A stretch of 64,000 nucleotides of DNA from Paenarthrobacter aurescens. GTDB lineage: Bacteria > Actinomycetota > Actinomycetes > Actinomycetales > Micrococcaceae. A program made the position numbers and the translations under genes. Under the pieces are notes generated by a model. That model saw nothing but the letters and a program-made list of their open reading frames with translations, was not told where the DNA came from and ran no database searches. Positions 27,080 through 37,203 of this stretch are shown one piece after another (positions within the stretch are counted from its first letter, which is position 1; the number at the start of each line of letters is the position of its first letter). The stretch is from positions 2,480,001-2,544,000 of the forward strand of contig NZ_CP157456.1 in the NCBI RefSeq assembly GCF_041549525.1. Reading direction: 5' to 3'.

Positions 27080-27589
27080 ATGCACCAAAAGACCCTCCGC
27101 CGGACTGCCTTGGCCATAGCCCTGGCCTCCGCATCCGGCACCGCTTTGTCAGCCTGCGCCCCCGCCGTGGACGTCACTGCTGCCGCGGATGCCGCCAACC
27201 CCGCCTGCGCGCCCATGATGGTGGCCCTGCCCGATCAGATCGGCGATGCCGCCCTCCGCAAAACCAACAGCCAAGCCACTGCAGCCTGGGGAGATCCTTC
27301 CCAGGTCATCCTCCGCTGCGGCGTGAATGTTCCCGGCCCCACCACGGACCGTTGCGTGAGCGTCAACGACATCGACTGGGTCATCAAAGAAGGCGACCCC
27401 GTTTACACGCTGACCACTTTTGGTCGGGAACCGGCCACGGAGATTCTGATTGATCCCGTCAAACTGGAGGCAGCGAACATCAGCTCCGCTACCGTGCTGA
27501 CCGAGCTGGCAGCCGCGGTTGGCAAGATCAAGGCAACCGGAAAGTGCGTCGGCCAGGAAGACCTTCAGAACCTGCCCTCCGCGCAATAG
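27080..27589 (+). CDS. DUF3515-family lipoprotein
   Basis: A 169-residue protein with a lipoprotein signal peptide; the lipobox is LSAC with Cys26. The body shows DUF3515 marks such as VILRCGVNVPG and YTLTTFGREPATEILID. The family is actinobacterial and of unknown function, usually located next to ddl and thiL as here. The gene is divergent from thiL and convergent with ddl (15 bases apart). Confidence 0.88.
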   Translation: MHQKTLRRTALAIALASASGTALSACAPAVDVTAAADAANPACAPMMVALPDQIGDAALRKTNSQATAAWGDPSQVILRCGVNVPGPTTDRCVSVNDIDWVIKEGDPVYTLTTFGREPATEILIDPVKLEAANISSATVLTELAAAVGKIKATGKCVGQEDLQNLPSAQ

Positions 27590-27604
27590 GGATTTTCAGC
27601 GAGG

Positions 27605-28741
27605 TTAGCGCAGCCCGGTCTTACGCGTCAGCGCCAGATGGATCAGTTCATCGATCAGGTCCCCGTAGGCCAAACCGGATGCCGCCCACATCTGCGGGTA
27701 CATGCTCTTGGGGGTAAAGCCAGGCATCGTGTTGATTTCGTTGATGATCAGTTCACCCGCGGGAGTGTAGAAGAAGTCCACGCGGCTCAGGCCTTCGGCA
27801 CCGACGGCGTCAAAAGCGACGGCAGCAAGTTCACGCACCCGCGCGATTGCCTCATCCGGCATATCGGCCGGGCAGCTCAAGGCAGCGGCCCCGTCCTCTA
27901 CATACTTGGCGGCAAAATCATAGAACTGATGCTCTCCTGCTGCCACGGCAATCTCACCCGGCATGGACGTTCGGGGCGCATCAGTGCCCCGTCCTTGAAG
28001 GACGGCACACTCGATCTCGCGGCCCACAATGCCGGCCTCGATGACCAGCTTCAAGTCGTGACGGCGGGCCTCCTCGATCGCGGCGTCCAGCCCTTCGATT
28101 GAGTCAACCTTGGAAATACCCATGGACGAGCCTGCGCGGGCAGGCTTGACGAACACGGGGAATCCCAGCTTGTCCACCTTCTTACGAACAGCCTCGGCGT
28201 CAGTGGTCCATTCGCGGTCGGTGACAGCCACGTAGGGACCAACGCTTAGTCCGGCGGACTCGAAAACCACCTTCATGAAGTGCTTGTCCATTCCCACAGC
28301 TGAGGCCAGCACACCGGCGCCCACGTAGCGGGTATCCGAGAGCTCCAGGAGACCTTGGACGGTACCGTCCTCGCCCCAAGGTCCGTGCAGCAGGGGAAAT
28401 ACGACGTCCACAGCACCCAATTCCAGGGGTACGGCATTGGGCTCGGTCACGATGAGCTGATGCTCGCCACCAACCTCGGCCAAGGTGACGGTCTTGCCCG
28501 ACGGCGCCACCTCGGGAAGAGCTGCCGAGCTCAAGGACCACTGGCTGGTGTCTCCCGAGGCCAGAACCCACTGCCCCGATTTGGCAATGCCAATGGGGAT
28601 GACCTCGTATTTGTTCTTGTCTATTGCTCCCATGACACCGGCGGCGGTGACACAGCTGACGGCATGTTCGCTGGAGCGTCCCCCAAAAAGAACAGCTACG
28701 CGGGGCCGGCTGGTCGCCGGAGTGGAGTGGTCAGTCACCAT
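27605..28741 (-). CDS. ddl: D-alanine--D-alanine ligase
   Basis: A 378-residue ATP-grasp ligase making the D-Ala-D-Ala dipeptide for peptidoglycan. Visible motifs are LFGGRSSEHAVS at the N-terminus, LLHGPWGEDGT, the ATP-grasp region FVKPARAGSSMGISKV, and EINTMPGFTPKSMYP near the end. Length is normal. Its ATG shares one base with the gpsA stop (TGATG at 28739-28743), so translation is coupled in the order murA-plsC-gpsA-ddl. Confidence 0.97.
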   Translation of the reverse strand: MVTDHSTPATSRPRVAVLFGGRSSEHAVSCVTAAGVMGAIDKNKYEVIPIGIAKSGQWVLASGDTSQWSLSSAALPEVAPSGKTVTLAEVGGEHQLIVTEPNAVPLELGAVDVVFPLLHGPWGEDGTVQGLLELSDTRYVGAGVLASAVGMDKHFMKVVFESAGLSVGPYVAVTDREWTTDAEAVRKKVDKLGFPVFVKPARAGSSMGISKVDSIEGLDAAIEEARRHDLKLVIEAGIVGREIECAVLQGRGTDAPRTSMPGEIAVAAGEHQFYDFAAKYVEDGAAALSCPADMPDEAIARVRELAAVAFDAVGAEGLSRVDFFYTPAGELIINEINTMPGFTPKSMYPQMWAASGLAYGDLIDELIHLALTRKTGLR

Positions 28742-29793
28742 CAGTAGTCGCCTTCGGACTTCAGTGCCCGGGCCAGCAGTCGCGGCCCCAGGTCATCAAC
28801 GGACATTCTGCCTTCAAGCACCGCCACAACGGCGGCCGTGATGGGCATTTCAACATTTAATTTGCCGGCGAGCTCATGCACGGCGGGGCCTGATTTGATG
28901 CCCTCTGCTGTCTGCGTCATGTGCTCTGCAACTTGGTCGAGGCTAAGACCCTCGCCAAGCAGCCTGCCTGCGGTGTGGTTGCGCGAGAGGGCCGAGGAGC
29001 ACGTGGCAACGAGGTCCCCGAGTCCGGCCAAACCTGCCATGGTGTGGGCTTCTCCACCAAGGGCCAACGCAAGCCGGGACGTCTCGGCGAGTCCGCGGGT
29101 AATCACCGAAGCCTTGGTGTTGTCGCCCATTTGGCGGCCCTCGCAAATGCCTACGGCCAGAGCTATAACGTTCTTGACGATTCCGCCGATTTCCACGCCC
29201 ACAACGTCAGTACTGGTATAGGGCCGGAAGTACGGTGCCGTGCAGCACAGCGCAATGGCAGCGGCCGTGTCGGCGTCGCTGCAAGCAACAACGGACGCCG
29301 TTGGTTGCTCCCTGGCAATCTCCATCGCCAGGTTGGGGCCCGAGACCACTGCTACGCGGGACGCGGGAAGACCCAGCTCCTGGGCGATCACTTCGCTCAT
29401 CCGGGCGTCCGTGCCCAGTTCCAGGCCCTTCATCAAGGAGACAACCACGGCGTCGGGGGCCAGAAACGGCTTCCACTCCCCCAGTTGCGGGCGCAAGGAC
29501 TGGGCGGGCACAGCGAGTACCACCAGCGTGGCATCCTTAAGCACCTCCTCCACATCCGTGGAGGCCGTGACTGAGACCGGGAGTTCGATGTCCTTAAGGT
29601 ATTGCTCGTTGCGGTGCGAAGAGTTGATCTGCTCCACCACTTCGGCCCGGCGTCCCCAGATCCGGATGCTTCGCTCGGATCCGGTAGCCCCAGCAGCATC
29701 GGCCAGGACCTTGGCGAATGTGGTTCCCCAAGACCCTGCACCCAAAACAGCCACTACGTCCGGTGTGTTGACGGTGCCGTCCACTGTGGTCAT
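28741..29793 (-). CDS. gpsA: NAD(P)-dependent glycerol-3-phosphate dehydrogenase
   Basis: A 350-residue enzyme that reduces dihydroxyacetone phosphate to sn-glycerol 3-phosphate for phospholipid synthesis. The Rossmann motif VLGAGSWGTTFAKVLA is at residues 15-30; the family elements SGPNLAMEI, GVEIGGIVKNVIALAVG and AGLGDLVATCSS are intact. It overlaps the PlsC-like gene by four bases (29790-29793), and that gene would use its product to make lysophosphatidate, which makes the pairing functionally sensible. Confidence 0.97.
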   Translation of the reverse strand: MTTVDGTVNTPDVVAVLGAGSWGTTFAKVLADAAGATGSERSIRIWGRRAEVVEQINSSHRNEQYLKDIELPVSVTASTDVEEVLKDATLVVLAVPAQSLRPQLGEWKPFLAPDAVVVSLMKGLELGTDARMSEVIAQELGLPASRVAVVSGPNLAMEIAREQPTASVVACSDADTAAAIALCCTAPYFRPYTSTDVVGVEIGGIVKNVIALAVGICEGRQMGDNTKASVITRGLAETSRLALALGGEAHTMAGLAGLGDLVATCSSALSRNHTAGRLLGEGLSLDQVAEHMTQTAEGIKSGPAVHELAGKLNVEMPITAAVVAVLEGRMSVDDLGPRLLARALKSEGDY

Positions 29794-30560
29794 TTGCCGT
29801 GATCCCCTTCCTGCGTATCCGAGCCCTCCTGGGTGAACCGGCCGTGCTTGGCCTGCTTGTGGACAGCGGGATCCCAGCGCTCAGCGGGGGCTTCTTCGCC
29901 TCGAAGGGTCTCAAGAAGTTCCGTGATGGCGTCCATAATGACCTCGGTGGCAGCGGTCAGCGTGGCGCGGTCCATGGGCCGGTCCTTGAAGGCACCGAGA
30001 TCAACAGGTTTCCCGATCAGCACGCGAACAGTTTTCCGCGGAAAGATATGGAGGCGCTTGGCATACCGTGGGAAGACTTCCTGTGCACCCCAATGCGCCA
30101 TGGGAACCACGGGTGCGCCGGTCTGCAAGGCGAGCCTGGCCGCACCGGTGTGTCCCTTCATCGGCCACAGATCGGGGTCGCGGGTGAGGGTACCCTCGGG
30201 GTAAATGATGATGGCACCCCCGGCATCCACCACCTCTTTGGCCACCTGAAGCGAGCGGTTCGCTCCCGCCGTCGAGCGTTCAACCGGAATCTGCCGCGTG
30301 GCGTGGAGCAATGACCCCAGCACGGGGACCTTGAAGAGGCCGGTCTTCGCGAGGAAGTGCGGTGGCCGTTTCTGGTTGTACACCATGTGTCCGATCACGA
30401 TGGGATCGATCTCGGTGCAGTGGTTGGGTACGGCGATGAAGCCGCCGGGCGGAAGGTTCTCCACACCCTCCCACTTCTTGGAAATCAGGAGGTTCATCAG
30501 CGGACGCGCCAGACCGGCCAGCAGCATGAACGTTGCACGGCTCTTAGCCGATTCCTTCAA
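29790..30560 (-). CDS. 1-acyl-glycerol-3-phosphate acyltransferase (PlsC-like)
   Basis: A 256-residue membrane-associated acyltransferase. It has the HX4D motif as NHCTEID (residues 46-52), the YPEGTLT motif, and a hydrophobic N-terminal stretch (residues 10-26). It probably acylates lysophosphatidate in phospholipid synthesis. I place the start at TTG 30558-30560, 11 bases after the murA stop; GGGGG lies just upstream and the product then begins KESAKSRATFMLLAGLARP. The open frame continues upstream, but only as an overlap with murA. The stop overlaps gpsA (ATGA). Confidence 0.9.
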   Translation of the reverse strand: MKESAKSRATFMLLAGLARPLMNLLISKKWEGVENLPPGGFIAVPNHCTEIDPIVIGHMVYNQKRPPHFLAKTGLFKVPVLGSLLHATRQIPVERSTAGANRSLQVAKEVVDAGGAIIIYPEGTLTRDPDLWPMKGHTGAARLALQTGAPVVPMAHWGAQEVFPRYAKRLHIFPRKTVRVLIGKPVDLGAFKDRPMDRATLTAATEVIMDAITELLETLRGEEAPAERWDPAVHKQAKHGRFTQEGSDTQEGDHGK

Positions 30561-30571
30561 AGGAGCCCCCG

Positions 30572-31897
30572 CTACTTGGTGGTGGTGATATCGAAATCGG
30601 CACCCAGGCCGGCCAGCTTCTCGGTGAAGCGCTCGTAACCGCGATTGATGATGTCGATGCCAGTAACCCGTGAAGTGCCCGTGGCAGCCAGCGCCGCGAT
30701 GAGGTGGCTGAAGCCGCCCCGGAGATCGGGGATGTCTATGTCTGTGCCGCGGAGCGGAGTGGGACCGGAAATGACTGCTGAGTGCAGGAAGTTCCGCTGT
30801 CCGAACCGGCAAGGAACACTGCCCAGGCATTCGCGGTGCACCTGGATGTTTGCCCCCATGCGCGCAAGGGCTTCGGTGAAGCCGAAGCGGTTCTCATAGA
30901 CGGTCTCATGGACAATGGAGACGCCCTCGGCCTGGGTGAGCGCAACCACCAGGGGCTGCTGCCAGTCCGTCATGAAACCGGGGTGGACGTCCGTCTCCAG
31001 GACGAGCGGGGAGAGCTTGCCGCCCTGGTGGTAGAAGCGAATGCCGTCGTCGCCGATGTCCATGCCACCACCAACCTTGCGGTAGGTGTTCAGGAACGTC
31101 ATCATGTCACGCTGCGAAGCGCCCTCTACGAAGATGTCGCCGCGCGTCACCAAGGCAGCAGAAGCCCAGGACGCGGATTCGTTGCGGTCCGGGAGCGCAC
31201 GGTGGTTATAGCCCCGCAGATCCTTGACGCCCTCGATCCGGATGGTCCGGTCCGTCTGGACGCTGATGATGGCGCCCATCTTCTGCAGGACCGCAATGAG
31301 ATCGATGATCTCGGGCTCGGTGGCTGCACCAATGAGCTCTGTAATGCCCTCCGCACGCGTGGCGCTGAGCAATACCTGCTCGGTGGCGCCCACCGAGGGG
31401 TACGGCAGCGAGATTTTAGCTCCGTGCAGTCCGTTCGGTGCGGAGATGTGGATGCCGCCGGGACGCTTCTCCACCACGGCACCAAACTGCCGAAGGACGT
31501 TCAGGTGATAGTCGATCGGCCTGTCGCCGATCTTGCAGCCGCCCAGGTCCGGAATGAAGGCCTCGCCGATCGCGTGGATCAGCGGTCCGCACAGAAGGAT
31601 GGGAATCCGCGAATCTCCGGCGTGGGCATCAATTGCCGTGCTGGAGGCCGTCTTTGCGTCCTTGGGATCCAAGGTGAGGTCTCCCGATTCGGGATCCTTC
31701 ACCACGGTCACGCCGTGCAACTGCAGCAGGCTGGTGACAACCTCTACGTCCTTGATTTCCGGCACGTTCCTCAGCACCGATGGTTCGCTGCCCAGCAACG
31801 CCGCCACCATGGCCTTGGGCACCAGGTTCTTGGCACCGCGAACGGTCACGCGCCCGGTCAACGGGACGCCACCGCGGATTGTCAGAACACTACTCAT
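30572..31897 (-). CDS. murA: UDP-N-acetylglucosamine 1-carboxyvinyltransferase
   Basis: A 441-residue EPSP-synthase-fold enzyme that transfers enolpyruvate from PEP to UDP-GlcNAc, the first committed step of peptidoglycan synthesis. Lys23 is in RGAKN, and the catalytic loop reads GGCKIGDRPIDYH with Cys121. A cysteine rather than aspartate here predicts the fosfomycin-sensitive form, unlike mycobacteria. It heads the murA-plsC-gpsA-ddl run. Confidence 0.97.
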   Translation of the reverse strand: MSSVLTIRGGVPLTGRVTVRGAKNLVPKAMVAALLGSEPSVLRNVPEIKDVEVVTSLLQLHGVTVVKDPESGDLTLDPKDAKTASSTAIDAHAGDSRIPILLCGPLIHAIGEAFIPDLGGCKIGDRPIDYHLNVLRQFGAVVEKRPGGIHISAPNGLHGAKISLPYPSVGATEQVLLSATRAEGITELIGAATEPEIIDLIAVLQKMGAIISVQTDRTIRIEGVKDLRGYNHRALPDRNESASWASAALVTRGDIFVEGASQRDMMTFLNTYRKVGGGMDIGDDGIRFYHQGGKLSPLVLETDVHPGFMTDWQQPLVVALTQAEGVSIVHETVYENRFGFTEALARMGANIQVHRECLGSVPCRFGQRNFLHSAVISGPTPLRGTDIDIPDLRGGFSHLIAALAATGTSRVTGIDIINRGYERFTEKLAGLGADFDITTTK

Positions 31898-32035
31898 CTA
31901 TACCGGTTTCCTCACGACTACTCGCCCCCCAAACTTACAAAGGCTCCAGCTAAGCATAGAAGCTCGCTTTACCGATCCGAAATGGAACCGCCCGGCGGCC
32001 CGATGATGGTTCACCGGAAACAGAGAAACAAAAAT

Positions 32036-32072
32036 GGACCGGCCGGCCCTCCCGAAGGGGGCCAGCCGGTCC
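32036..32072 (-). terminator. Rho-independent terminator of leuCD
   Basis: The stem has arms GGACCGGC (32036-32043) and GCCGGTCC (32065-32072) extended inward by GGCC/GGCC, followed on the minus strand by ATTTTTGTTT. It is 34 bases past the leuD stop. Confidence 0.9.
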
Positions 32073-32105
32073 GTTGTCCGCAGGTTTGCGGCCTTGCATC
32101 AGAGG

Positions 32106-32714
32106 CTACCGGGCATCGACTTTGGCCGGCAGCGTCTTGGGCTTGAAAGAGGGACGGGTGGCCTCGTAGGCCGTGATGTCCTCTTCATGCTTAAGGGTCA
32201 GGCCAATGTCGTCGAGCCCTTCCAGAAGACGCCAACGCGTGTAGTCGTCAATCTCGAACGGAGCCACCACGTTGCCGCACTCAACCGTTTTGGACACCAG
32301 GTCCACCTTGACTTCGGTGCCGGGGGCGTTCTCCAGGACCTTCCAGATCAGTTCAATATCATCTTGGGCAACCTCCGCGGCGAGCAGACCCTGCTTGCCG
32401 GAGTTTCCGCGGAAGATATCGGCAAAGCGTGAGGACAGAACAGCCTTGAACCCGTAGTCCTTCAATGCCCAGACGGCGTGTTCACGGGATGATCCCGTAC
32501 CAAAATCAGGTCCGGCCACCAGAACAGAGCCGGCACGGAAAGGTGCTTGGTTCAGGATGAAGGATTCGTCCTTGCGCCAGGCAGCGAACAAAGCGTCCTC
32601 AAAGCCTGTACGGGTGATGCGCTTGAGGTACACAGCGGGGATGATCTGGTCAGTGTCAACGTTGCTCTGGCGCAGTGGAACGCCGATGCCCGTGTGAGTA
32701 GTGAATGCTTCCAT
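32106..32714 (-). CDS. leuD: 3-isopropylmalate dehydratase small subunit
   Basis: A 202-residue small subunit of isopropylmalate isomerase, which with LeuC converts 2- to 3-isopropylmalate in leucine synthesis. It has the swivel-domain motif [17 protein letters not shown] and the N-terminal [16 protein letters not shown]. It begins nine bases after the leuC stop and ends at a strong terminator. Confidence 0.97.
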   Translation of the reverse strand: MEAFTTHTGIGVPLRQSNVDTDQIIPAVYLKRITRTGFEDALFAAWRKDESFILNQAPFRAGSVLVAGPDFGTGSSREHAVWALKDYGFKAVLSSRFADIFRGNSGKQGLLAAEVAQDDIELIWKVLENAPGTEVKVDLVSKTVECGNVVAPFEIDDYTRWRLLEGLDDIGLTLKHEEDITAYEATRPSFKPKTLPAKVDAR

Positions 32715-32723
32715 GGGATCCTC

Positions 32724-34175
32724 CTAGACTGCGATTCCGGTCAGGTTGCCTGCGGCGGCGGACTCAAGGTCCGAAGGCGAGCTCAGCGTGCCTCGAACGG
32801 CCGTGGCTGCGGCCACCACCGGCGAGACCAAGTGCGTGCGGCCGCCCTTGCCCTGGCGTCCCTCAAAGTTGCGGTTGGACGTTGACGCGCAACGCTCTCC
32901 AGGTTCCAACTGGTCCGGGTTCATGCCCAAGCACATGGAGCATCCGGCGAAACGCCATTCAGCACCAAAGTCCTTGAACACCTTGTCCAGTCCTTCTGCC
33001 TCAGCCTCCAACCGGACCCGGGCCGAACCCGGAACCACCAGCATGCGGACGTTGGGGTCCTTTTCGCGCCCACGAATGATGTCCGCAGCGGCTCGAAGGT
33101 CTTCAACACGGGAGTTGGTGCAGGATCCCAGGAAGACCGTATCCACGCGGATGTCCTTCATGGGGGTGCCGGCTTCCAGGCCCATGTACTGCAGGGCGCG
33201 CTCGGCCGCCGCCTTGGCGTTCTCGTCACCAAAGTCCTCGGGAGAGGGTACCTTGGCGGACAGTGAAACGCCCTGGCCCGGGTTGGTCCCCCAGGTCACG
33301 AACGGCTCAAGGGTGTCAGCGTCAAGGTCAACTTCGGCGTCGAAGGTCGCGTCGGCGTCGGTGTTCAGCGTGTTCCAGTACTCGACGGCGGCATCCCAGT
33401 CTTCGCCTTCCGGCGCATGGGGGCGGCCCTGCATGTAGTCGTAGGTGGTCTGGTCCGGAGCCACCATTCCGGCGCGGGCGCCGGCTTCGATGGACATGTT
33501 GCAAATGGTCATGCGGGCGTCCATGGACAGAGCACGGATGGCCGAGCCGCGGTATTCCAGAACGTACCCCTGCCCGCCGCCGGTCCCGATCTTGGCGATG
33601 ACAGCGAGGATGATGTCCTTGGCAGTGACGCCGGGACGCAGCGTACCTTCGACGTTGATTGCCATGGTTTTGAACGGCTTCAGCGACAGGGTCTGGGTGG
33701 CCATGACATGCTCCACCTCGGACGTGCCGATGCCCATGGCAAGAGCACCGAAGGCGCCGTGGGTTGACGTGTGCGAGTCGCCACAGACCACGGTCATACC
33801 GGGCTGTGTCAGGCCCAGCTGGGGACCCACCACGTGCACGATTCCCTGTTCCTTGTCACCGAGGGAGTGAAGGCGGACGCCGAATTCCTTGCAGTTGGCG
33901 CGCAGTGTCTCAATCTGCGTACGGCTTGTCAGGTCCGCAATTGGTTTGTCGATGTCCAGCGTGGGAGTGTTGTGGTCCTCGGTGGCAATGGTGAGATCCA
34001 CGCGTCGCAATGGCCGGCCGGCCAGGCGCAGGCCCTCGAAAGCCTGCGGGGACGTTACCTCATGGACGAGGTGAAGGTCGATGAAGAGAAGATCGGGCTG
34101 GGCATTGGCTCCTTCGCCTTCACCCTTGCGCACTACGTGCGCGTCCCAGACTTTCTCGGCCAGTGTCTTTCCCAC
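32724..34175 (-). CDS. leuC: 3-isopropylmalate dehydratase large subunit
   Basis: A 483-residue aconitase-family subunit carrying a 4Fe-4S cluster. The cluster cysteines are in GSCTNSR and [15 protein letters not shown] at 34175 is preceded by GAAGGGAG and gives [13 protein letters not shown], the family start; the open frame continues to 34475 but runs into the divergent IclR gene. The 123-base gap to that regulator contains a palindromic site, so leucine-responsive control by the neighbour is likely. Confidence 0.97.
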   Translation of the reverse strand: MGKTLAEKVWDAHVVRKGEGEGANAQPDLLFIDLHLVHEVTSPQAFEGLRLAGRPLRRVDLTIATEDHNTPTLDIDKPIADLTSRTQIETLRANCKEFGVRLHSLGDKEQGIVHVVGPQLGLTQPGMTVVCGDSHTSTHGAFGALAMGIGTSEVEHVMATQTLSLKPFKTMAINVEGTLRPGVTAKDIILAVIAKIGTGGGQGYVLEYRGSAIRALSMDARMTICNMSIEAGARAGMVAPDQTTYDYMQGRPHAPEGEDWDAAVEYWNTLNTDADATFDAEVDLDADTLEPFVTWGTNPGQGVSLSAKVPSPEDFGDENAKAAAERALQYMGLEAGTPMKDIRVDTVFLGSCTNSRVEDLRAAADIIRGREKDPNVRMLVVPGSARVRLEAEAEGLDKVFKDFGAEWRFAGCSMCLGMNPDQLEPGERCASTSNRNFEGRQGKGGRTHLVSPVVAAATAVRGTLSSPSDLESAAAGNLTGIAV

Positions 34176-34267
34176 GGCCTTGCTCCCTTCACTGCGGTTG
34201 GTTTGTTGCGTTGTTCTTGTTCCACTGAAGCAGCCCGGCGTCAAAATAGGCCAGTGAAACAACTTGC

Positions 34268-34283
34268 ATCTCAGATATTGAGA
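34268..34283. promoter_or_regulatory. Palindromic operator candidate between leuC and the IclR gene
   Basis: TCTCA-GATAT-TGAGA (34269-34283, with A at 34268) is a perfect 5-5-5 inverted repeat 16 bases before the IclR ATG and about 93 bases before leuC. A related motif occurs upstream of leuB and ilvB. Confidence 0.6.
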
Positions 34284-34298
34284 CGGCAATATCATTAC

Positions 34299-35018
34299 AT
34301 GGACAATTCTAGTGGAGTCGGTGTCATTGATAAAGCGGCCCAAGTACTCGATGCCCTTGAGGCCGGGCCCACCACTCTTGCGCAGCTTGTGGCAGCCACG
34401 GGCCTTGCCCGGCCCACCGTTCACCGGCTCGCGCTGGCCCTTGTTCACCACCGTTTGGTGAGCCGCGACATCCAAGGACGCTTCGTCCTGGGCAGCCGAC
34501 TGGTGGAACTCGCATCAGCTGCCGGCGAAGACCGGCTCATCGCCTCCGCTGGCCCCGTTCTCATTCAACTCCGTGACGCCACGGGTGAAAGCGCGCAGAT
34601 CTTCCGCCGCCAAGGCGACTGGCGTGTCTGCGTAGCCTCAGCCGAACGGCCCATCGGCCTGCGCGACACCATTCCCGTGGGCACCCAGCTCTCCATGAAG
34701 GCTGGCTCAGCCGCGCAGGTATTGCTGGCGTGGGAAGACCACGACCGACTCCTGGAGGGGCTGCAAAACGCGCGCTTTACGCCCACCGTCCTGGCAGGGG
34801 TACGACGCCGGGGCTGGGGTCAGAGCCTTGGCGAACGCGAACCCGGGGTCGCCTCGGTTTCCGCTCCCGTTCGCGGACCGTCCGGCAGGGTCATTGCGGC
34901 AGTGTCCATTTCAGGTCCGATTGAGCGCCTCACCCGCCAACCGGGACGCCTTCACGCCGAAGTGGTCTGCAACGCCGCCCGGGTCCTCACCGAAGCCCTG
35001 CGGAAGAACAATGACTAG
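34299..35018 (+). CDS. IclR-family regulator of leucine genes (LtbR/NdgR type)
   Basis: A 239-residue IclR-family regulator: N-terminal winged HTH (about residues 7-65, with [20 protein letters not shown]) and C-terminal effector domain. ATG 34299 is chosen because it follows the operator and gives a normal N-terminus. Its position, divergent from leuCD, is the same as that of LtbR in Corynebacterium and NdgR in Streptomyces, both of which control leuCD and other branched-chain genes; orthology is inferred from this context. Effector residues cannot be assigned. The DUF1697 gene begins inside its last eight bases. Confidence 0.88.
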   Translation: MDNSSGVGVIDKAAQVLDALEAGPTTLAQLVAATGLARPTVHRLALALVHHRLVSRDIQGRFVLGSRLVELASAAGEDRLIASAGPVLIQLRDATGESAQIFRRQGDWRVCVASAERPIGLRDTIPVGTQLSMKAGSAAQVLLAWEDHDRLLEGLQNARFTPTVLAGVRRRGWGQSLGEREPGVASVSAPVRGPSGRVIAAVSISGPIERLTRQPGRLHAEVVCNAARVLTEALRKNND

Positions 35019-35556
35019 CGTGTTCAGCTATGCAGTCTTCCTCCGCGGCGTCAATGTTGGCGGCATCAACATCAAGATGGCCGATCTCTCCTCTGCACTG
35101 AAGGACTACCCGTTCAGCAAGGTCAAAACCCTCTTGGCCAGCGGGAACGTGGTGCTGCAAAGTGAACTCAGCGCCAAGGACGTCAAAACACAGTTCGAGA
35201 AATGCCTGCGGGAAACCTTCGGTTACGACGCCTGGGTGGTTGTCCTCACCGCTGCAAGGATCGGCGAATTAGTGGCCGCGTGCCCGTATCCGGCGGACGA
35301 CAAATCCACGCACAGTTACATCACCCTTGCGTCCGATACTGCGATGCTTGATGAACTCTTCCAGGCCGGCGAAGCGCTTGGCGGCGTGGAACAGGTGCGG
35401 CTCGGCCCGGAGGCCTCCGCTTGGCTGGCCCCTGCCGGCGGAACACTGGACAGTCCCTTCAGCAAACTCTCGGCCAAGGCACGCTACAAAGCCAGCACTA
35501 CTACCAGGAACCTGCGCACCCTCATCAAAGTCAGGGATGCAGCCGCGTCCCTCTAG
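35011..35556 (+). CDS. DUF1697-family protein
   Basis: A 181-residue DUF1697 protein. The family start FLRGVNVGG and the later KTLLASGNVVLQS and KASTTTRNLRTL segments are all present. The family is widespread and of unknown function. ATG at 35011 overlaps the IclR stop by eight bases, so it is co-transcribed with the regulator. There is no signal peptide. Confidence 0.85.
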   Translation: MTSVFSYAVFLRGVNVGGINIKMADLSSALKDYPFSKVKTLLASGNVVLQSELSAKDVKTQFEKCLRETFGYDAWVVVLTAARIGELVAACPYPADDKSTHSYITLASDTAMLDELFQAGEALGGVEQVRLGPEASAWLAPAGGTLDSPFSKLSAKARYKASTTTRNLRTLIKVRDAAASL

Positions 35557-35583
35557 GCTCTGACTTTTGATGTTGGGCACGGT

Positions 35584-37203
35584 CTAGCCCGGGCGTGCGG
35601 CCTTGAGGGCTGCGTTGAACGCTTTCAAGCGGGTGATCTCCACTTCGACGGGCTCCACAATCCGCTGCTCGGCAACCGCTGCCACGGCTGCCTTCAACCG
35701 CTTCGCTGCCCTCGAAGCCCTGGCACGCGCCGCCCATCCACCAAGAATCCTCCCGGTGATGGCAAGGGCGATTCCCAGCACCACTCCCCCGGCAACCATC
35801 AGGGTTGGCCACGGCCACCCTTCTGTTCGGGGCACCTCAGGCACTGGCATTTGGAAGTAGCCGAGCGCGGCCAACACACCCAACCAGCCCAGGCCACCTG
35901 CTGCGAGCACAAGCGCGATCCATTGGAGGGTATTGAAAAGAAGCCACCACAGGGGACGTTTACCCGCCAAGAGGTCAGTGCCTGCAATCGCTTGATCCAA
36001 GGCGTCGGGCAGCTCCTCCCGCCCGTCCCTTGCGGCACTGCGGATGGCGGCACGCCAAGGACCCGGGGCGCCCGCTGAAGCATCGTCCGCAAAATCCCGC
36101 ACCGCTGCGTCCGTCCTTGCCCTCTCGGGTGCACCGGCAGGTGGCAGAGATGTTCTGTTCAGTTCCGGCCTGGTGTCGTCCCTGCCCAGGTTCAGCCGCC
36201 GCAACGGGTCGGGCCGGAAACGCAAAAGCCACCGGGTGACGGGCCAGCCTGTTCTTTTGGCTGATTCCCGCTTAAAAGATCGGTGAACGGCGTCCACAAC
36301 AACCGGAACATTTGCCGCCGTCGACAATTCAGACGCGAGGCGGGCTTTCGTTCCACCCTTGACGCCCCTGGCTTCGCCCTCGCCGGAGGCTTTGGCAAGT
36401 TCCACGGCGGCCTTCGCAACGTCCGCTGCCAGGCGTTCTGTTGTTGCCTCCCGCTGAACCACCACCTTCCTGATCACCGCGCGGAGGCTTTGGACGCCGT
36501 CGCCCGTTAGCGCTGAGGCGCCAAGGACCCGGACCTTCCCCAAGCCGTCCCCTGCAAGGATCCCTTCCAAAGACTGCATCACAGCGGCAGCGTCGGCTGT
36601 GTTGAGTTTGTCCATCTGGTTCAGGACAACCAGGGTCACCGCCCCATGAGAGGCCATAGGGCGAAGAAAATCATGATGCACTGTAGCGTCGGCGTATTTC
36701 TGCGGGTCCAGAACCCACACCAGGACATCAACCATGCCCACCATTCGCTGAACGATCTCCCGGTTCTCCACTCTGGTGGAATCGAAGTCCGGCAGATCCA
36801 GCAGCACCAAGCCGGTGTTCTCCTCCGCGAGCCCTGGAACCGGTGGCAGCGTATGCCGCTCTTTGACGTCCAACCAGTCAAGCAGCGGCCCGCTGCCTTC
36901 CTCGCCCCAAATGCCCGCCAACGGTGCCGACGTCGTGGGGCGCCGCGCAGTGGCGGTCGCGAGACTGCTGTCCGAAACAGCATTGAACAAGGAGGATTTT
37001 CCGCTGCCTGTCGCCCCGAAGAATCCCACCACCGTGTGATCTGCCGACAGTGACCGCCGCGAGGTGGCCCGTTCCAAGACCTCGTACACGGATTGCAGAT
37101 CAGGATCCGGGAGGACACCCTCAGCCAGTTCCCGTGCAGCATTGAGGGATTCAAGCCTGCGCTGCAGCAGCGACGACTCGCGGACCAGGCCATGACGGCT
37201 CAT
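35584..37203 (-). CDS. Dynamin-like/YfjP-type GTPase, second of a pair
   Basis: A 539-residue GTPase. P-loop GATGSGKSS is at 63-71, switch element LLDLPDF in place of DxxG, and G4 NQMD. Two adjacent hydrophobic segments (around residues 420-450 and 460-490) predict a membrane hairpin, followed by a helical C-terminus. Its start overlaps the stop of the upstream GTPase by four bases (37200-37203). In Streptomyces two neighbouring dynamin-like proteins, DynA and DynB, stabilise sporulation septa; this pair is arranged similarly, but whether it is orthologous cannot be judged here. A membrane-remodelling or envelope role is inferred. Confidence 0.8.
   Translation of the reverse strand: MSRHGLVRESSLLQRRLESLNAARELAEGVLPDPDLQSVYEVLERATSRRSLSADHTVVGFFGATGSGKSSLFNAVSDSSLATATARRPTTSAPLAGIWGEEGSGPLLDWLDVKERHTLPPVPGLAEENTGLVLLDLPDFDSTRVENREIVQRMVGMVDVLVWVLDPQKYADATVHHDFLRPMASHGAVTLVVLNQMDKLNTADAAAVMQSLEGILAGDGLGKVRVLGASALTGDGVQSLRAVIRKVVVQREATTERLAADVAKAAVELAKASGEGEARGVKGGTKARLASELSTAANVPVVVDAVHRSFKRESAKRTGWPVTRWLLRFRPDPLRRLNLGRDDTRPELNRTSLPPAGAPERARTDAAVRDFADDASAGAPGPWRAAIRSAARDGREELPDALDQAIAGTDLLAGKRPLWWLLFNTLQWIALVLAAGGLGWLGVLAALGYFQMPVPEVPRTEGWPWPTLMVAGGVVLGIALAITGRILGGWAARARASRAAKRLKAAVAAVAEQRIVEPVEVEITRLKAFNAALKAARPG

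Noticed and set aside
30782..32146. Long plus-strand open frame opposite murA
   Set aside because: Same explanation: shadow of a high-GC gene with perfect family motifs on the other strand. Similar frames oppose ilvE, serA and ilvC.
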